A program made the translations under genes and the position numbers. From NCBI RefSeq assembly GCF_039543385.1, contig NZ_BAABJQ010000007.1, positions 62,001 through 126,000 of the forward strand: DNA of 64,000 nt, read 5' to 3'. The DNA comes from Rugosimonospora acidiphila (GTDB lineage Bacteria > Actinomycetota > Actinomycetes > Mycobacteriales > Micromonosporaceae). The notes beneath the pieces are model-generated. The model did not search any database. It was not told the origin of the DNA and saw only the letters and a program-made list of their open reading frames with translations. Shown piece after piece: positions 8,169 to 15,979 of the stretch (the first letter of the stretch is position 1; every line of letters starts with the position of its first letter).

Positions 8169-8933
8169 ATGGGCGATCTGATCGGCAGGACGGCCCTGGT
8201 GACCGGCGCGTCGCGCGGCATCGGGCAGGCGATCGCGATCCGGCTGGCGGCGCGGGGAGCGGTCGTCATCGCGCACTTCGGCACGGACAAGGGCGGCGCG
8301 ACGGCGACGGTCGACCAGATCGCGCGCGCCGGTGGAACGGCGCACGCGGTCGGCGCGCGACTGGGCGTGGACGGAGATGTCGAGACCCTGTTCGCGGGGG
8401 TCGAGGCCGGCCTGGCCGGGCGGCCGCTGGACATCCTCGTCAACAACGCGGCGGCGCCACCCGCGGGCCCGCTCGGCGCCACGACCCGGGCGGCGTTCGA
8501 CCAGCTGTTCGCGGTCAACGTGCGAGCGCCGTACCTCATCATCGAGCGGGCCCTGCCCATGCTTCGCGACGGCGGCCGGATCATCACCATCTCGTCCGTG
8601 GCGACCCGGATGGCCAACGCCACCCAGACGTCGTTCGCCATGACCAAGGGCGCGGTCGAGACGATGACCCTGACGTTGGCCAACCAGCTCGGCGCCCGGG
8701 GCATCACCGTCAACGCGGTCGCGCCCGGCGCCACCCGGACGGCGAGCAACGGGGCGGTCTTCGAGACGCCGGGCCTGGCCGAGCTGATCACCGGGATGAC
8801 GGCACTGGGCCGGCTCGGTGGGCCCGACGACGTCGCCGACGTGGTCGCGTTCCTCGCCTCCGACGCCGCCCGCTGGGTTACCGGGCAGGTCATCGACGCG
8901 AGTGGGGGTCTGTTCCTGGGTCCGCGCGCCTGA
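8169..8933 (+). CDS. SDR family NAD(P)-dependent oxidoreductase
   Basis: This is a classical short-chain dehydrogenase of 254 residues. The Rossmann cofactor motif TGASRGIGQ is near residue 12, LVNNAA near 90 and the catalytic Ser in ITISSVA near 140. The position normally held by the catalytic Tyr (YxxxK) reads SFAMTKGAV, so the Lys is present but Tyr is replaced by Phe, which may change or weaken catalysis. The C-terminal GQVIDASGG motif is present. The ATG at 8169 is preceded by AAGGGGG at about 10 nt. It is transcribed divergently from the TetR gene and probably repressed by it. Substrate unknown. Confidence 0.88.
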   Translation: MGDLIGRTALVTGASRGIGQAIAIRLAARGAVVIAHFGTDKGGATATVDQIARAGGTAHAVGARLGVDGDVETLFAGVEAGLAGRPLDILVNNAAAPPAGPLGATTRAAFDQLFAVNVRAPYLIIERALPMLRDGGRIITISSVATRMANATQTSFAMTKGAVETMTLTLANQLGARGITVNAVAPGATRTASNGAVFETPGLAELITGMTALGRLGGPDDVADVVAFLASDAARWVTGQVIDASGGLFLGPRA

Positions 8934-8974
8934 CCACCAAGGCTCTCCCACAAGATCGAGCCGTCACGCACATA

Positions 8975-9874
8975 TCATGCCGATGTGGTGGTGCCACCCA
9001 GGTGACGGTGCAGGAAGGTCGCGGCCGCGTCGGCGGCCTGTCTGACGTATGGCTCTACGTCGTAAAGATCGATGTGCTGTTCGGCGTCGAGCCAGCGAAT
9101 CTCCTTCGGTCCTGTCGCGTCGGTGTAGAGCGACTCGGCGAGTTCCGGCGCGCAGTAGGCGTCGGCCCGGCCATGCACGATCTGCAGCGGGGTAGCGGTG
9201 AGCAGCGGCGCCGCGCCGAGCGCATCGAATGTCATGAGTGCGTGGAGCGAACCGTAGGTGACCCGGTTCTCCCAGTGCGCCGCCGCGGAACGCTGGGTGC
9301 CGTAATAGGCGAATGGCTCGTCGCCACCCATTGCCGCGCTGGCGCCGTCGGCGGCGACCGCGGGCAACTCCTCGTCGTAGCGCTCGATGAAGGAGGCGAG
9401 TGCCTGGCGATAGCCCACGGGGTCGCGCGCGCTGAACTGGGCAGGGCTGTTGTACGCGCCCGCGATGCCCACGACCGCGCGGATTCTCGGGTCGGTGGCG
9501 GCCGCCCGAACCGCGTAGCCGCCACCGAGACAGATCCCGACAACCGATAACCGGGCGGCGTCTACGGCCGGGTGCGCGGCAAGCAGGCTCACCGCCGCGC
9601 GTAGGTCGCTGAGCTTGCCCTGGCTGTCCTCGTGCGCACGACGCCCGCCACTCTCGCCGAAGCCGCGGTGGTCGAAGGCGAGCGTGGTCAGGCCACGCTC
9701 ATGTAACCGCGCGGCGTACGTCCCGACGACCTGTTCTTTGACGCCCGTGAACGGCCCGGTCAGAACGACGGCGGGCGCCCCGGCGGCCACGGCGAGGTTG
9801 CCGACCAGCGTGACCCCGTCGGCGGTGAACGTGACACGCTCGGCGTTCACGCCGGCACCGTCTCGGTGGGCCAT
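8975..9874 (-). CDS. Alpha/beta hydrolase, dienelactone hydrolase-like
   Basis: The 299-residue product has the alpha/beta hydrolase core: PFTGVKEQ, the strand-turn FDHRGFGESGG and the nucleophile elbow VGICLGGG. The nucleophile is Cys rather than Ser, as in dienelactone hydrolases and YcjY-like proteins. The acid is probably the Asp in HGRADAYCAP, and the base is the His in DAEQHIDLYD. ATG 9874 is chosen; a GTG eight codons further in (9850) is an alternative because neither has a strong SD. It converges on the SDR gene and is divergent from an HxlR regulator that may control it. A small ester or lactone substrate is likely. Confidence 0.82.
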   Translation of the reverse strand: MAHRDGAGVNAERVTFTADGVTLVGNLAVAAGAPAVVLTGPFTGVKEQVVGTYAARLHERGLTTLAFDHRGFGESGGRRAHEDSQGKLSDLRAAVSLLAAHPAVDAARLSVVGICLGGGYAVRAAATDPRIRAVVGIAGAYNSPAQFSARDPVGYRQALASFIERYDEELPAVAADGASAAMGGDEPFAYYGTQRSAAAHWENRVTYGSLHALMTFDALGAAPLLTATPLQIVHGRADAYCAPELAESLYTDATGPKEIRWLDAEQHIDLYDVEPYVRQAADAAATFLHRHLGGTTTSA

Positions 9875-10054
9875 GCGCTGGCGGCGGTGTAGGTGTGGAT
9901 GCGGTACTCGGAACTGCGGTCGTCCATGTCGGCCGTTCCTCTCAGCGTCTACTGTTGGTTCGACGCTAAGTCGCACGGCGCTCGTCGGGCAGAGGGCACT
10001 TCGCGGTGCCCTTCGACGAGCTCGGGCGGCCTCGTCCGATCCTCGGAGGTGCTC

Positions 10055-10396
10055 GTGTCGCTGGTCGTCCCAGACGTGCTGGAGGAGGGCTGCACGACGC
10101 GGCAGGCGATCGAGCGGCTTGCCTCGAAGTGGCGGGTCCTGCTCATCTACGCGCTGCTCGCCGGTCCCCAACGGCACGCCGAGTTGCGTCGCCGGGTCGC
10201 GGGGATCACCCAGAAGGTCCTGACCGAGACGCTGCGCGACATGGAGCGCGACGGCTTGGTCCAGCGACGGGTACTGAAGGAGACGGCGCCGCAGCACGTC
10301 GAGTACGCGCTGACCGCTTTGGGCAAGACGTTGCGGGAGCCGCTCGCCGCCATCTGCGCCTGGGCGACGGAGAACAGCGCTCAGCCCGTCGGCTGA
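10055..10396 (+). CDS. HxlR family winged-helix regulator
   Basis: The product has 113 residues. The family's single Cys lies near the N-terminus (EEGCTTRQAIERLASKWRVL). The winged helix follows: ELRRRVAGITQKVLTETLRD, then DGLVQRRVLKETAPQHVEYAL. GTG at 10055 is chosen because GGAGG lies 5 nt upstream; longer in-frame extensions lack a ribosome-binding site. HxlR/DUF24 proteins often sense electrophiles or oxidants through that Cys. It is divergent from the hydrolase gene at 9874. Its 3' end overlaps the convergent serine hydrolase gene by 16 nt. Confidence 0.85.
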   Translation: MSLVVPDVLEEGCTTRQAIERLASKWRVLLIYALLAGPQRHAELRRRVAGITQKVLTETLRDMERDGLVQRRVLKETAPQHVEYALTALGKTLREPLAAICAWATENSAQPVG

Positions 10397-11550
10397 GTCG
10401 GATCGGCCGCCCCGTCAGCCGATCCGGCCCGCCCGCCGCAGAACACCTCCTTGACGAGCCTGCGCTTCGCCTGCTCGAGCGCCCCGGCCATGGCGGCGAG
10501 GTCGAGCTCGGCGTCCCCGAAGGTCAGCGAGCCGGTCAGGGTCCTACCGCCGTCGGGCGTGCCGTACATCAGCGCCGCCCAGCCCCAGAGGCCGCCATTG
10601 TGATGGAGGATGGTGCCCCCGCGGTCCGTCTCCTCCACGAACAGCCCCAGGCCGTAGCGGTAGTCGCCGCTCTGGGGGTGCGGCGTGCGCATCTCGGCGA
10701 GCAGCGGGGCCGGAAGGAGCTTGCCGCTCATCAGCGCGGAGAAGAACGTGTGCAGATCCTCGGTGGTCGAAATCAGGTCACCGGCGGCGGACAGCACGGA
10801 GGGGTTCTGGCGGGTGGCGTCGACCGTCTTCCACTGGCCGGCATCCTGGTACTGGTAGTAGCCGTGGGCGTGCGGCTCGGGGACCTCCGGCGAGGCGCCC
10901 GGCACCGTGGTCCCCGACAGTCCGAGCGGCCGCAGGATCAGCCGCCGCAGCTCCTCGGCGTAGCGGTGGCCGGTGGCCTTCTCGATCAGCAGCTTGGCCA
11001 GCACGTAGTTGGTGTTGGAGTAGCTCCAGTCCGTGCCCGGCGCGAACCGCGCCGGCTTGGACAACGCCAACCGGACCAGCTCCTCGTCCTGGTAGGTGTG
11101 GAACTGGTTGTCCACCCACTCCTTGTCGATCGCGGGGATCCCCGGCGCGAACGTCCCGTCGTCGTAGACCTCGCCGACGAAGTTGAACACCCCGCTGGTG
11201 TGCTGCAGCAGCATCCGCACCGTGATCCGCCGGTCCAGCCCGTACTCGGGCAGGTAGTCATCCGCTGGGGCGTCCAGCCCGAGCGTGCCCTCGGCCACCA
11301 GCCGCAACACCACGGTCGCGGTGAAGGTCTTGGTGGTGCTGCCGATCCGGAACCGCCCGTTGGTCGGTGGCTTGGCGGGCTCGCCCAGCTTGCGCACCCC
11401 GGCGCTGCCGACCCACTCGCCCCGCTCATCGTGCACGCGCAGCTGCGCCCCGGCGAAACCGGCCTCGACAATCTCCTCGATGGCCTTGCGCAGCTTCGGG
11501 CGATCCTGCCCGGCGGCGCTGTCCGTGATGGTGCGGAGGGATTCGCGCAC
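10381..11550 (-). CDS. Serine hydrolase, class C beta-lactamase/DD-peptidase fold
   Basis: The 389-residue product has the three active-site elements of the beta-lactamase-like serine hydrolases (PF00144). These are the S71-x-x-K74 nucleophile motif (GSTTKTF), the Tyr in DWSYSNTNY (YSN, residues 177-179) and the third motif HNG in ILHHNGGLWG. No signal peptide is visible, which suggests a cytosolic esterase or peptidase rather than a cell-wall enzyme, unless the start is wrong. The GTG start at 11550 has AGGA about 10 nt upstream. It is divergent from a MerR regulator gene with a palindromic operator between them, so MerR control is likely. Confidence 0.85.
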   Translation of the reverse strand: MRESLRTITDSAAGQDRPKLRKAIEEIVEAGFAGAQLRVHDERGEWVGSAGVRKLGEPAKPPTNGRFRIGSTTKTFTATVVLRLVAEGTLGLDAPADDYLPEYGLDRRITVRMLLQHTSGVFNFVGEVYDDGTFAPGIPAIDKEWVDNQFHTYQDEELVRLALSKPARFAPGTDWSYSNTNYVLAKLLIEKATGHRYAEELRRLILRPLGLSGTTVPGASPEVPEPHAHGYYQYQDAGQWKTVDATRQNPSVLSAAGDLISTTEDLHTFFSALMSGKLLPAPLLAEMRTPHPQSGDYRYGLGLFVEETDRGGTILHHNGGLWGWAALMYGTPDGGRTLTGSLTFGDAELDLAAMAGALEQAKRRLVKEVFCGGRAGSADGAADPTQPTG

Positions 11551-11625
11551 GGTGATTCCTCATCTCGCGATAGTGGGTGTTTGGCACCGGCCCCTTCGGG
11601 GCGGCCATGCGATGAGCGTGCACCC

Positions 11626-11638
11626 TGACCCAAGGTCA
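11626..11638 (-). promoter_or_regulatory. Probable MerR operator/promoter of the serine hydrolase gene
   Basis: A perfect palindrome, TGACC-N3-GGTCA, includes a minus-strand TTGACC -35-like element directed at the serine hydrolase gene. MerR-family sites typically sit in the long spacer of such promoters. The divergent merR-like gene starts about 135 bp away. A -10 element is not clear. Confidence 0.45.
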
Positions 11639-11715
11639 AGCTCAACTGATCCGCGCTACTCTCGCCCCTGTGATCGTCCGCAACCGATACCTCAAGGTGA
11701 GCGCGAAGGCCGCCC

Positions 11716-11760
11716 CCCACGATCTGGCGGCCCACGATCTGGCGGCCCACGATGTGGAGG
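11716..11760 (+). repeat. Three tandem 15-bp repeats upstream of the MerR gene
   Basis: The unit CCCACGATCTGGCGG occurs twice exactly (11716-11730 and 11731-11745). A third copy (11746-11760) differs at two positions and ends in the GGAGG used as ribosome-binding site. The repeat may vary in copy number by slippage. Confidence 0.8.
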
Positions 11761-11772
11761 TGCGCTGAGCCG

Positions 11773-12549
11773 ATGGCAGACGGGCTCACGATCGGTCAGG
11801 CGGCGGCATTCGTCGGCGTCACGATCAAGACCGTGCGGCACTATCACCGCCTCGGACTGGTCCAGGAGCCGCGACGTGACGGTTCCGGCTATCGGCGGTA
11901 CGGGTCGGCCGACCTGCTCCGGCTGGTCCAGGTCCGGACCCTGGCCGGGGCAGGCGTGCCGCTGGTCGAGATCGGTGACCTGCTCGACGCCGATCCCGAG
12001 CGGTTCGCCGCCGCGCTGGACGACGTCCACCATCGGCTCACCGAACGGATCGAGGACCTGATCGCGCGTCGCGACACGCTGCACCGGCTCGCCCACGGCG
12101 ACCGGGTCCTGCTGCCCGACCGGGCCTGCGCGGTCCTGGACCGACTCGCTGACCTCGGCTTCGGCCCGGACTACGTGGCCACTCAACGGGAGGCGCTGGT
12201 GCTGGCCCGGGCGCTGATTCCGGCGGTCTTCGACAGTTTCCTGACCCGGCTCGAACACTCGCTCGACGATCCCGAGTTCGTCGAGCTGACCAAGCGCAGT
12301 TGCGATGCGATTTCCTGGAATCCGGGGGACCCGCGGATCGACGAGCTGGCGTCCGCACTGGCCGCCAAGCTGCTGGCCAACCGCACCCTGCTGGCAACGC
12401 CGAACGGGTTTCACCACCAGTCCGACGCCACCGCCCGGTACGGACTGGTCAACCACCACCGGGAAGACCAGGGGCCGTCCATCGTCCGGTTGAACGCGCT
12501 GGTCGAGGCGAATCTGCGCGCGGCCGGCATCGACCTGCCGCGACAGTGA
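11773..12549 (+). CDS. MerR family transcriptional regulator
   Basis: The 258-residue product begins with the MerR winged-helix domain: LTIGQAAAFVGVTIKTVRHY, HRLGLVQEPRRDGSGYRRYG, and an effector-coupling helix from about residue 70. The C-terminal half (about 110-258) is helical with no recognised ligand motif, longer than the metal-sensing MerR proteins. No Cys cluster typical of metal sensors is seen. ATG 11773 lies 12 nt after GGAGG; an upstream in-frame ATG (11752) falls inside the tandem repeat and is rejected. It probably regulates itself and the divergent serine hydrolase gene. Confidence 0.87.
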   Translation: MADGLTIGQAAAFVGVTIKTVRHYHRLGLVQEPRRDGSGYRRYGSADLLRLVQVRTLAGAGVPLVEIGDLLDADPERFAAALDDVHHRLTERIEDLIARRDTLHRLAHGDRVLLPDRACAVLDRLADLGFGPDYVATQREALVLARALIPAVFDSFLTRLEHSLDDPEFVELTKRSCDAISWNPGDPRIDELASALAAKLLANRTLLATPNGFHHQSDATARYGLVNHHREDQGPSIVRLNALVEANLRAAGIDLPRQ

Positions 12550-12609
12550 CATCCGCGCGACGCGACCCCCACGCGACGCGACCCCTGCCCTCCGGCGGGT
12601 TCAAGGCGC

Positions 12610-13467
12610 TCAGGAGGCGAGCGGGGCCAGTTCGCGCCACTGGCGCCGCGGCATGCGCGGGCCGGCGCCGACGACGTGGAGGCAGACGTGGTCGGCGCCG
12701 GCCTGGTGGTGTGCGTCGATGCGCGCGCCGATGGTCTGCACGTCTCCCCAGGCGACGACGCTGTCGATGAGGCGGTCGCTACCCCCGTTGGCCAGGTCCT
12801 CCTCGGCGAATCCCTGGCGGCGCAGGCTCCGGGCGTAGTGGTCCATGCCGAGGAACGTGCCGAGGAATTCGCGGGCCGCGGTGCGGGCCTTGTCGGGGTC
12901 GCGTTCGAGTACGACGGCCTGGTAGGGCGCGATGAGCGGGCCGTCGCCCAGCTGTTCTCTCGCCCCGGCCGAGTAATCCGGCGTGACCATGAACGGGTGA
13001 ACGCCGGCGGTGCGTCGTCCGGCGAGTTCGGTCATCCTGGGGCCGAGTGCCGCCAGGAGCCGCTCCGCCGGGGGTACCGGCGCAGGGGCCCGGTCGAGTT
13101 CGTCGAGGTAGCTACCCATGTCCGCCAGTGGTCGGTATGGCTGTCCCGCGTGTCGTGCGGCGGCGGGGTCGCTGACGCCGAGGCCCAGCAGGTGCCGGCG
13201 GCCGTGGGCGTCCTGGAGGCGTGCGTGCCCTGCCGCCAGATCGGCGGCCTGGTGCCGCCACATGCTCGCGACTCCGATGGCCACCTTCGCCGTGCGCGTG
13301 GCCCGCAGCAGCCGCTGCGAGTCGCCGAGGATGTCGCCGCCCCCCAGGCCCGGTATCCACAGGGTTCCCCAACCCAGTTCGTCGAGCTCGGCCGCGGCGT
13401 CGGCGATTTCGTACGGATCGGCCATCCGCAGCTCGATACTCCAAATACCGGTCGATCCTAACCGCAT
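12610..13467 (-). CDS. LLM class F420-dependent oxidoreductase
   Basis: The 285-residue product matches the luciferase-like/LLM flavin family in its F420-using branch: the N-terminal GIWSIELR strand, DELGWGTLWIPG, KVAIGVASMW, LLGLGVSDP and LAALGPRMTELAGRRTAGVHP. These enzymes form a TIM barrel and use coenzyme F420 (or FMN) to reduce or oxidise small molecules. ATG at 13467 has GAGAGGA about 10 nt upstream. It is 44 nt downstream of an SDR gene on the same strand, so the two probably form an operon. The end converges on the MerR gene. Confidence 0.85.
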   Translation of the reverse strand: MRLGSTGIWSIELRMADPYEIADAAAELDELGWGTLWIPGLGGGDILGDSQRLLRATRTAKVAIGVASMWRHQAADLAAGHARLQDAHGRRHLLGLGVSDPAAARHAGQPYRPLADMGSYLDELDRAPAPVPPAERLLAALGPRMTELAGRRTAGVHPFMVTPDYSAGAREQLGDGPLIAPYQAVVLERDPDKARTAAREFLGTFLGMDHYARSLRRQGFAEEDLANGGSDRLIDSVVAWGDVQTIGARIDAHHQAGADHVCLHVVGAGPRMPRRQWRELAPLAS

Positions 13468-13511
13468 TTCTCGGGTCCTCTCTTGTCCAGCGTGCGGGGG
13501 GTGAACGGCGG

Positions 13512-14261
13512 TCAGATCTGGTTGCGGCCGCCGTCGACGAACAGCTCGATGCCGGTGATGAAGCTGCTCTGATCCGAGGCGAGGAAGACAACGGCGCTGG
13601 CCACCTCGTCGGGGCGCCCGATACGTCCCAGCGGGATCGTGCTGGCCATGTAGGACTTGAGCTGGTCGGCCTGCTCCTGGTCGGGGGCGAGACCGTCGAT
13701 CCCGGGGGTGTCGATGGTGCCGGGGCTGATGGCGTTGACCCGGATCGAGCGGCCCCTCAACTCCGCCGCCCAGGTGCGGGCGAAGGACCGTACGGCGGCC
13801 TTGGAGGCCGCGTACACGCCGAAGGCCTCGTTGCCGAGGGTGCCGGCGTTGGAGGACTGCAGGATGATCGACGCACCGTCGTTGAGCAGCGGCAAGGCCT
13901 TCTGGACCGTGAACAGCATGCCCTTGGCGTTGCGGCCGAACGTTTCGTCGAAGTGCTTCTCGGTGACCTGTTCCAGGGTGGAGAATTCGCCGCCGCCCGC
14001 GTTGGCGTACAGCACGTCGACTCGCCGGCCCTGCTTGGCCACGGTCTCGTAGAGCCGGTCCAGGTCGGCCAGGTTGGCGACGTCGCCGCGTACGCCGGTC
14101 GCGTGGTGGCCGATCCTGGCCACCGCGGCGTCGAGTGCGTCCTGCCGGCGACCGGTGATGTAGACGTGCGCGCCCTCTGCCGCGAAACGCTCCGCGGTGG
14201 CCAGGCCGATTCCGCTGGTGCCTCCGGTCACGATGGCCGTCTTGCCGTCGAACTGTCCCAT
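13512..14261 (-). CDS. SDR family oxidoreductase
   Basis: This is a classical SDR of 249 residues. The cofactor motif is TGGTSGIGLA (residues about 12-21) and NAG appears in LYANAGGGEFS. The catalytic Ser is in ILQSSNAG, the Tyr/Lys pair in GVYAASKAAV, and the C-terminal motif is GIELFVDGG. All catalytic positions are intact. It is the first gene of a probable two-gene operon with the LLM oxidoreductase. An AT-rich palindrome lies about 95 bp upstream, and a TetR gene is the next gene upstream on the same strand. Substrate unknown. Confidence 0.9.
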   Translation of the reverse strand: MGQFDGKTAIVTGGTSGIGLATAERFAAEGAHVYITGRRQDALDAAVARIGHHATGVRGDVANLADLDRLYETVAKQGRRVDVLYANAGGGEFSTLEQVTEKHFDETFGRNAKGMLFTVQKALPLLNDGASIILQSSNAGTLGNEAFGVYAASKAAVRSFARTWAAELRGRSIRVNAISPGTIDTPGIDGLAPDQEQADQLKSYMASTIPLGRIGRPDEVASAVVFLASDQSSFITGIELFVDGGRNQI

Positions 14262-14354
14262 GATGAGTGCTCCCTCTGTCTCTTATAGGCATGATTGGGC
14301 GGGTCGGCTGACGTCGTTTGTCGCTTTCATCCGCCCGATTCGGGCCTCGACTTG

Positions 14355-14376
14355 TTTTTTATCGAGCACTAAAAAA
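14355..14376. promoter_or_regulatory. AT-rich inverted repeat upstream of the SDR/LLM operon
   Basis: A perfect inverted repeat, TTTTTTA-N8-TAAAAAA, stands out in otherwise very GC-rich DNA, 94 bp before the SDR start. It could be a regulator site, an UP-like element or a TetR operator. The neighbouring sequence CACTA is also present at the TetR gene's own promoter (15266-15270). Confidence 0.45.
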
Positions 14377-14417
14377 CTACGTCCTGCGAAGGCTCGGCGT
14401 CAAGCGGGGTCGCGCGT

Positions 14418-14465
14418 GTCACTCCGCGGGCGCGCCACGCACCGGGCGCGTCACTCCGCGGGCGC
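14418..14465 (+). repeat. 16-bp direct repeat in the TetR-SDR intergenic region
   Basis: GTCACTCCGCGGGCGC occurs twice with a 32-bp period. A weaker third copy reads CTCACCCCGCGG from about 14466. Three helical turns between copies would place bound proteins on the same face of the DNA. Confidence 0.6.
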
Positions 14466-14631
14466 CTCACCCCGCGGCACCTGATGGGTCGTCGCCTCTC
14501 ACCGCACTCTCGCGGTGGGCGGTTGTGTGACGCGGGACTACCTGTTGCCGATTCCGGCCACGGCCATGGGTCGTGCCGTCACCCGGGAAAGCTGTTCAAC
14601 CGGGGCCAGGGGAGAGGCCCGGGGCGTCCGC

Positions 14632-15234
14632 TCAGGCGTCTGCCCGCTGCGGCCAGGCGGTCATGGCCGTCTCCACGATCTGGTGCAGGTGTTCCCGGCT
14701 CGTTCCGCCGGCGGCCTGGACCGCGATGCCCTGGTAGATGGTGGTGAAGTAGCGCGCGAGACGGTCCGGATCGGTACCGGTCGGCAGTTCCCCGGAACTA
14801 CGGGCCTGCCGCAACCGCTCGCGCAGGGCCGTTTCGCCGGCCGCCCGGCGTGCCACCAGTTCGTCGCGTGCGGCCTGGGCGCCGGGCGAACACGCCAGGG
14901 CGCCCTGCACCGTGATGCATCCGCGCGGGTGGTCCGGATCGGTCGTTGCGTCGGCGGCGCCGTGCAGGAGGGCCTCGACCGCCGCTCGCGCCGTCGGCTG
15001 GTCGAACGCCTCACGGATGTACCGGGCGGGGCCCTCGGCGTAGCGGTCGAGCACCTTGCTGAACAGCTGCTCCTTGTTCCCGAAGGCGTTGTAGAGGCTG
15101 GGCGCGTTGTTGATGCCCATCGCCTTCATGAGATCGGAGATCCCCGTGCCCTCATAACCCTGGCGCCAGAACACCTCCAGGGCCCGATCGAGGGCCAGGT
15201 CGCTGTCGAAGGCGCGCGGCCGTCCTCCTGCCAT
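14632..15234 (-). CDS. TetR family transcriptional regulator
   Basis: The 200-residue product begins GRPRAFDSDLALDRALEVFW and has the helix-turn-helix TGISDLMKAMGINNAPSLYN, followed by AFGNKEQLF, the layout of AcuR/RutR-like TetR proteins. The C-terminal domain has the usual helices (YFTTIYQGIAVQAAGG). Start ATG 15234 is well supported. The gene sits upstream of the SDR/LLM oxidoreductase operon on the same strand and probably represses it and itself. A short palindrome lies 27 bp before its start. The effector is unknown. Confidence 0.9.
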   Translation of the reverse strand: MAGGRPRAFDSDLALDRALEVFWRQGYEGTGISDLMKAMGINNAPSLYNAFGNKEQLFSKVLDRYAEGPARYIREAFDQPTARAAVEALLHGAADATTDPDHPRGCITVQGALACSPGAQAARDELVARRAAGETALRERLRQARSSGELPTGTDPDRLARYFTTIYQGIAVQAAGGTSREHLHQIVETAMTAWPQRADA

Positions 15235-15260
15235 GATCGCCTCCGATGCCGGCCGGTATT

Positions 15261-15271
15261 GTAGTCACTAC
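15261..15271. promoter_or_regulatory. Probable TetR autoregulatory operator
   Basis: GTAGT-C-ACTAC is a perfect palindrome 27 bp upstream of the TetR start codon, within a locally AT-rich stretch that extends through CTAAAATACA. The position fits autorepression. Confidence 0.5.
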
Positions 15272-15325
15272 TAAAATACACCGTCATCAGCCATTTGCCG
15301 AAGACCGCCGCTGCCGCCCGGCCGG

Positions 15326-15979
15326 TCAGTCCCGCCGCACCGCGAAATACTGCGTCACGAGGGCGCTCGCCAGCGACAGGATGACGCAGACCGTCAGGTC
15401 CGCGGCGATCGGCAGCACCAGGTGGCCGGCGGGCCCGTCGCCGGACATCGACCGCAGCATGGGGTTGATCGGGGGTATCCGCACCAGCGGCAGGGCGAGC
15501 ACCAACCCGAGTGCGAGGATCAGCGAGTACCCCGGACGCCCGACCACCAGGCGCGAGCAGAGCAGCCCGACCGCGATCCCGGCGAAGGCGCAGGCCAACT
15601 CCGCCTCCGCCCCGGTAACCAACCCGGCGCTGGTGATCACGTGATGACCGGACAGCAGCGGGAAGACCAGGCCCACCCCGGCCAGTACCACGCACACCAG
15701 GACCGCCAGACCGACCGACGCGGCGAGTACCCGGCGGGACCGGCCCGCGGCCGAGACCGTGATGGCCCGTTGTACGGGATCGTCGAGGTTGACGATCGTC
15801 ACGGTGAGCCAGGTACCGCAGACCAGCAGCGCACCCGCGGACACCACGTACACGCCGGCCAGCGTCCCCTGGTCGTTGATCGTGAACGTGGCCAGCACGA
15901 CAAGGTACAGCAGCGCCGGAGCCAGGTACCGCTGGCTGTGGATCAGGGACGCCAGCGCGTACCGGATCAGCGCGAGCAC
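15326..15979 (-). CDS. ABC transporter permease (ABC-2 like)
   Basis: The product has about 217 residues with roughly six hydrophobic helices: YLAPALLYLVVLATF, GVYVVSAGALLVCG, VLAASVGLAVLVCVVLAGV, a central pair, LILALGLVLALPLV and ADLTVCVILSLAS. The GTG at 15979, preceded by a G-rich SD-like stretch, overlaps the end of the ATPase gene by 13 nt. With that ATPase it forms a two-gene exporter of the ABC-2 kind. A divergent two-component system beside it probably controls expression in response to an envelope or antibiotic signal. Substrate unknown. Confidence 0.8.
   Translation of the reverse strand: MLALIRYALASLIHSQRYLAPALLYLVVLATFTINDQGTLAGVYVVSAGALLVCGTWLTVTIVNLDDPVQRAITVSAAGRSRRVLAASVGLAVLVCVVLAGVGLVFPLLSGHHVITSAGLVTGAEAELACAFAGIAVGLLCSRLVVGRPGYSLILALGLVLALPLVRIPPINPMLRSMSGDGPAGHLVLPIAADLTVCVILSLASALVTQYFAVRRD

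Larger units (their letters stand above)
14262..14631. other. Intergenic region between TetR gene and SDR/LLM operon
   Basis: This 370-bp gap holds the AT-rich palindrome at 14355-14376. It also holds a 16-bp direct repeat, GTCACTCCGCGGGCGC, at 14418-14433 and 14450-14465 (32-bp period), with a degenerate third copy directly after. No conserved ORF is seen. Confidence 0.6.

Noticed and set aside
11716..11760. Tandem repeats as a CRISPR array
   Set aside because: Units are 15 bp and directly adjacent, without spacers or cas genes.
14355..14376. T-run as a rho-independent terminator
   Set aside because: The flanking stem is A/T only and weak, and it lies upstream of, not after, a gene.
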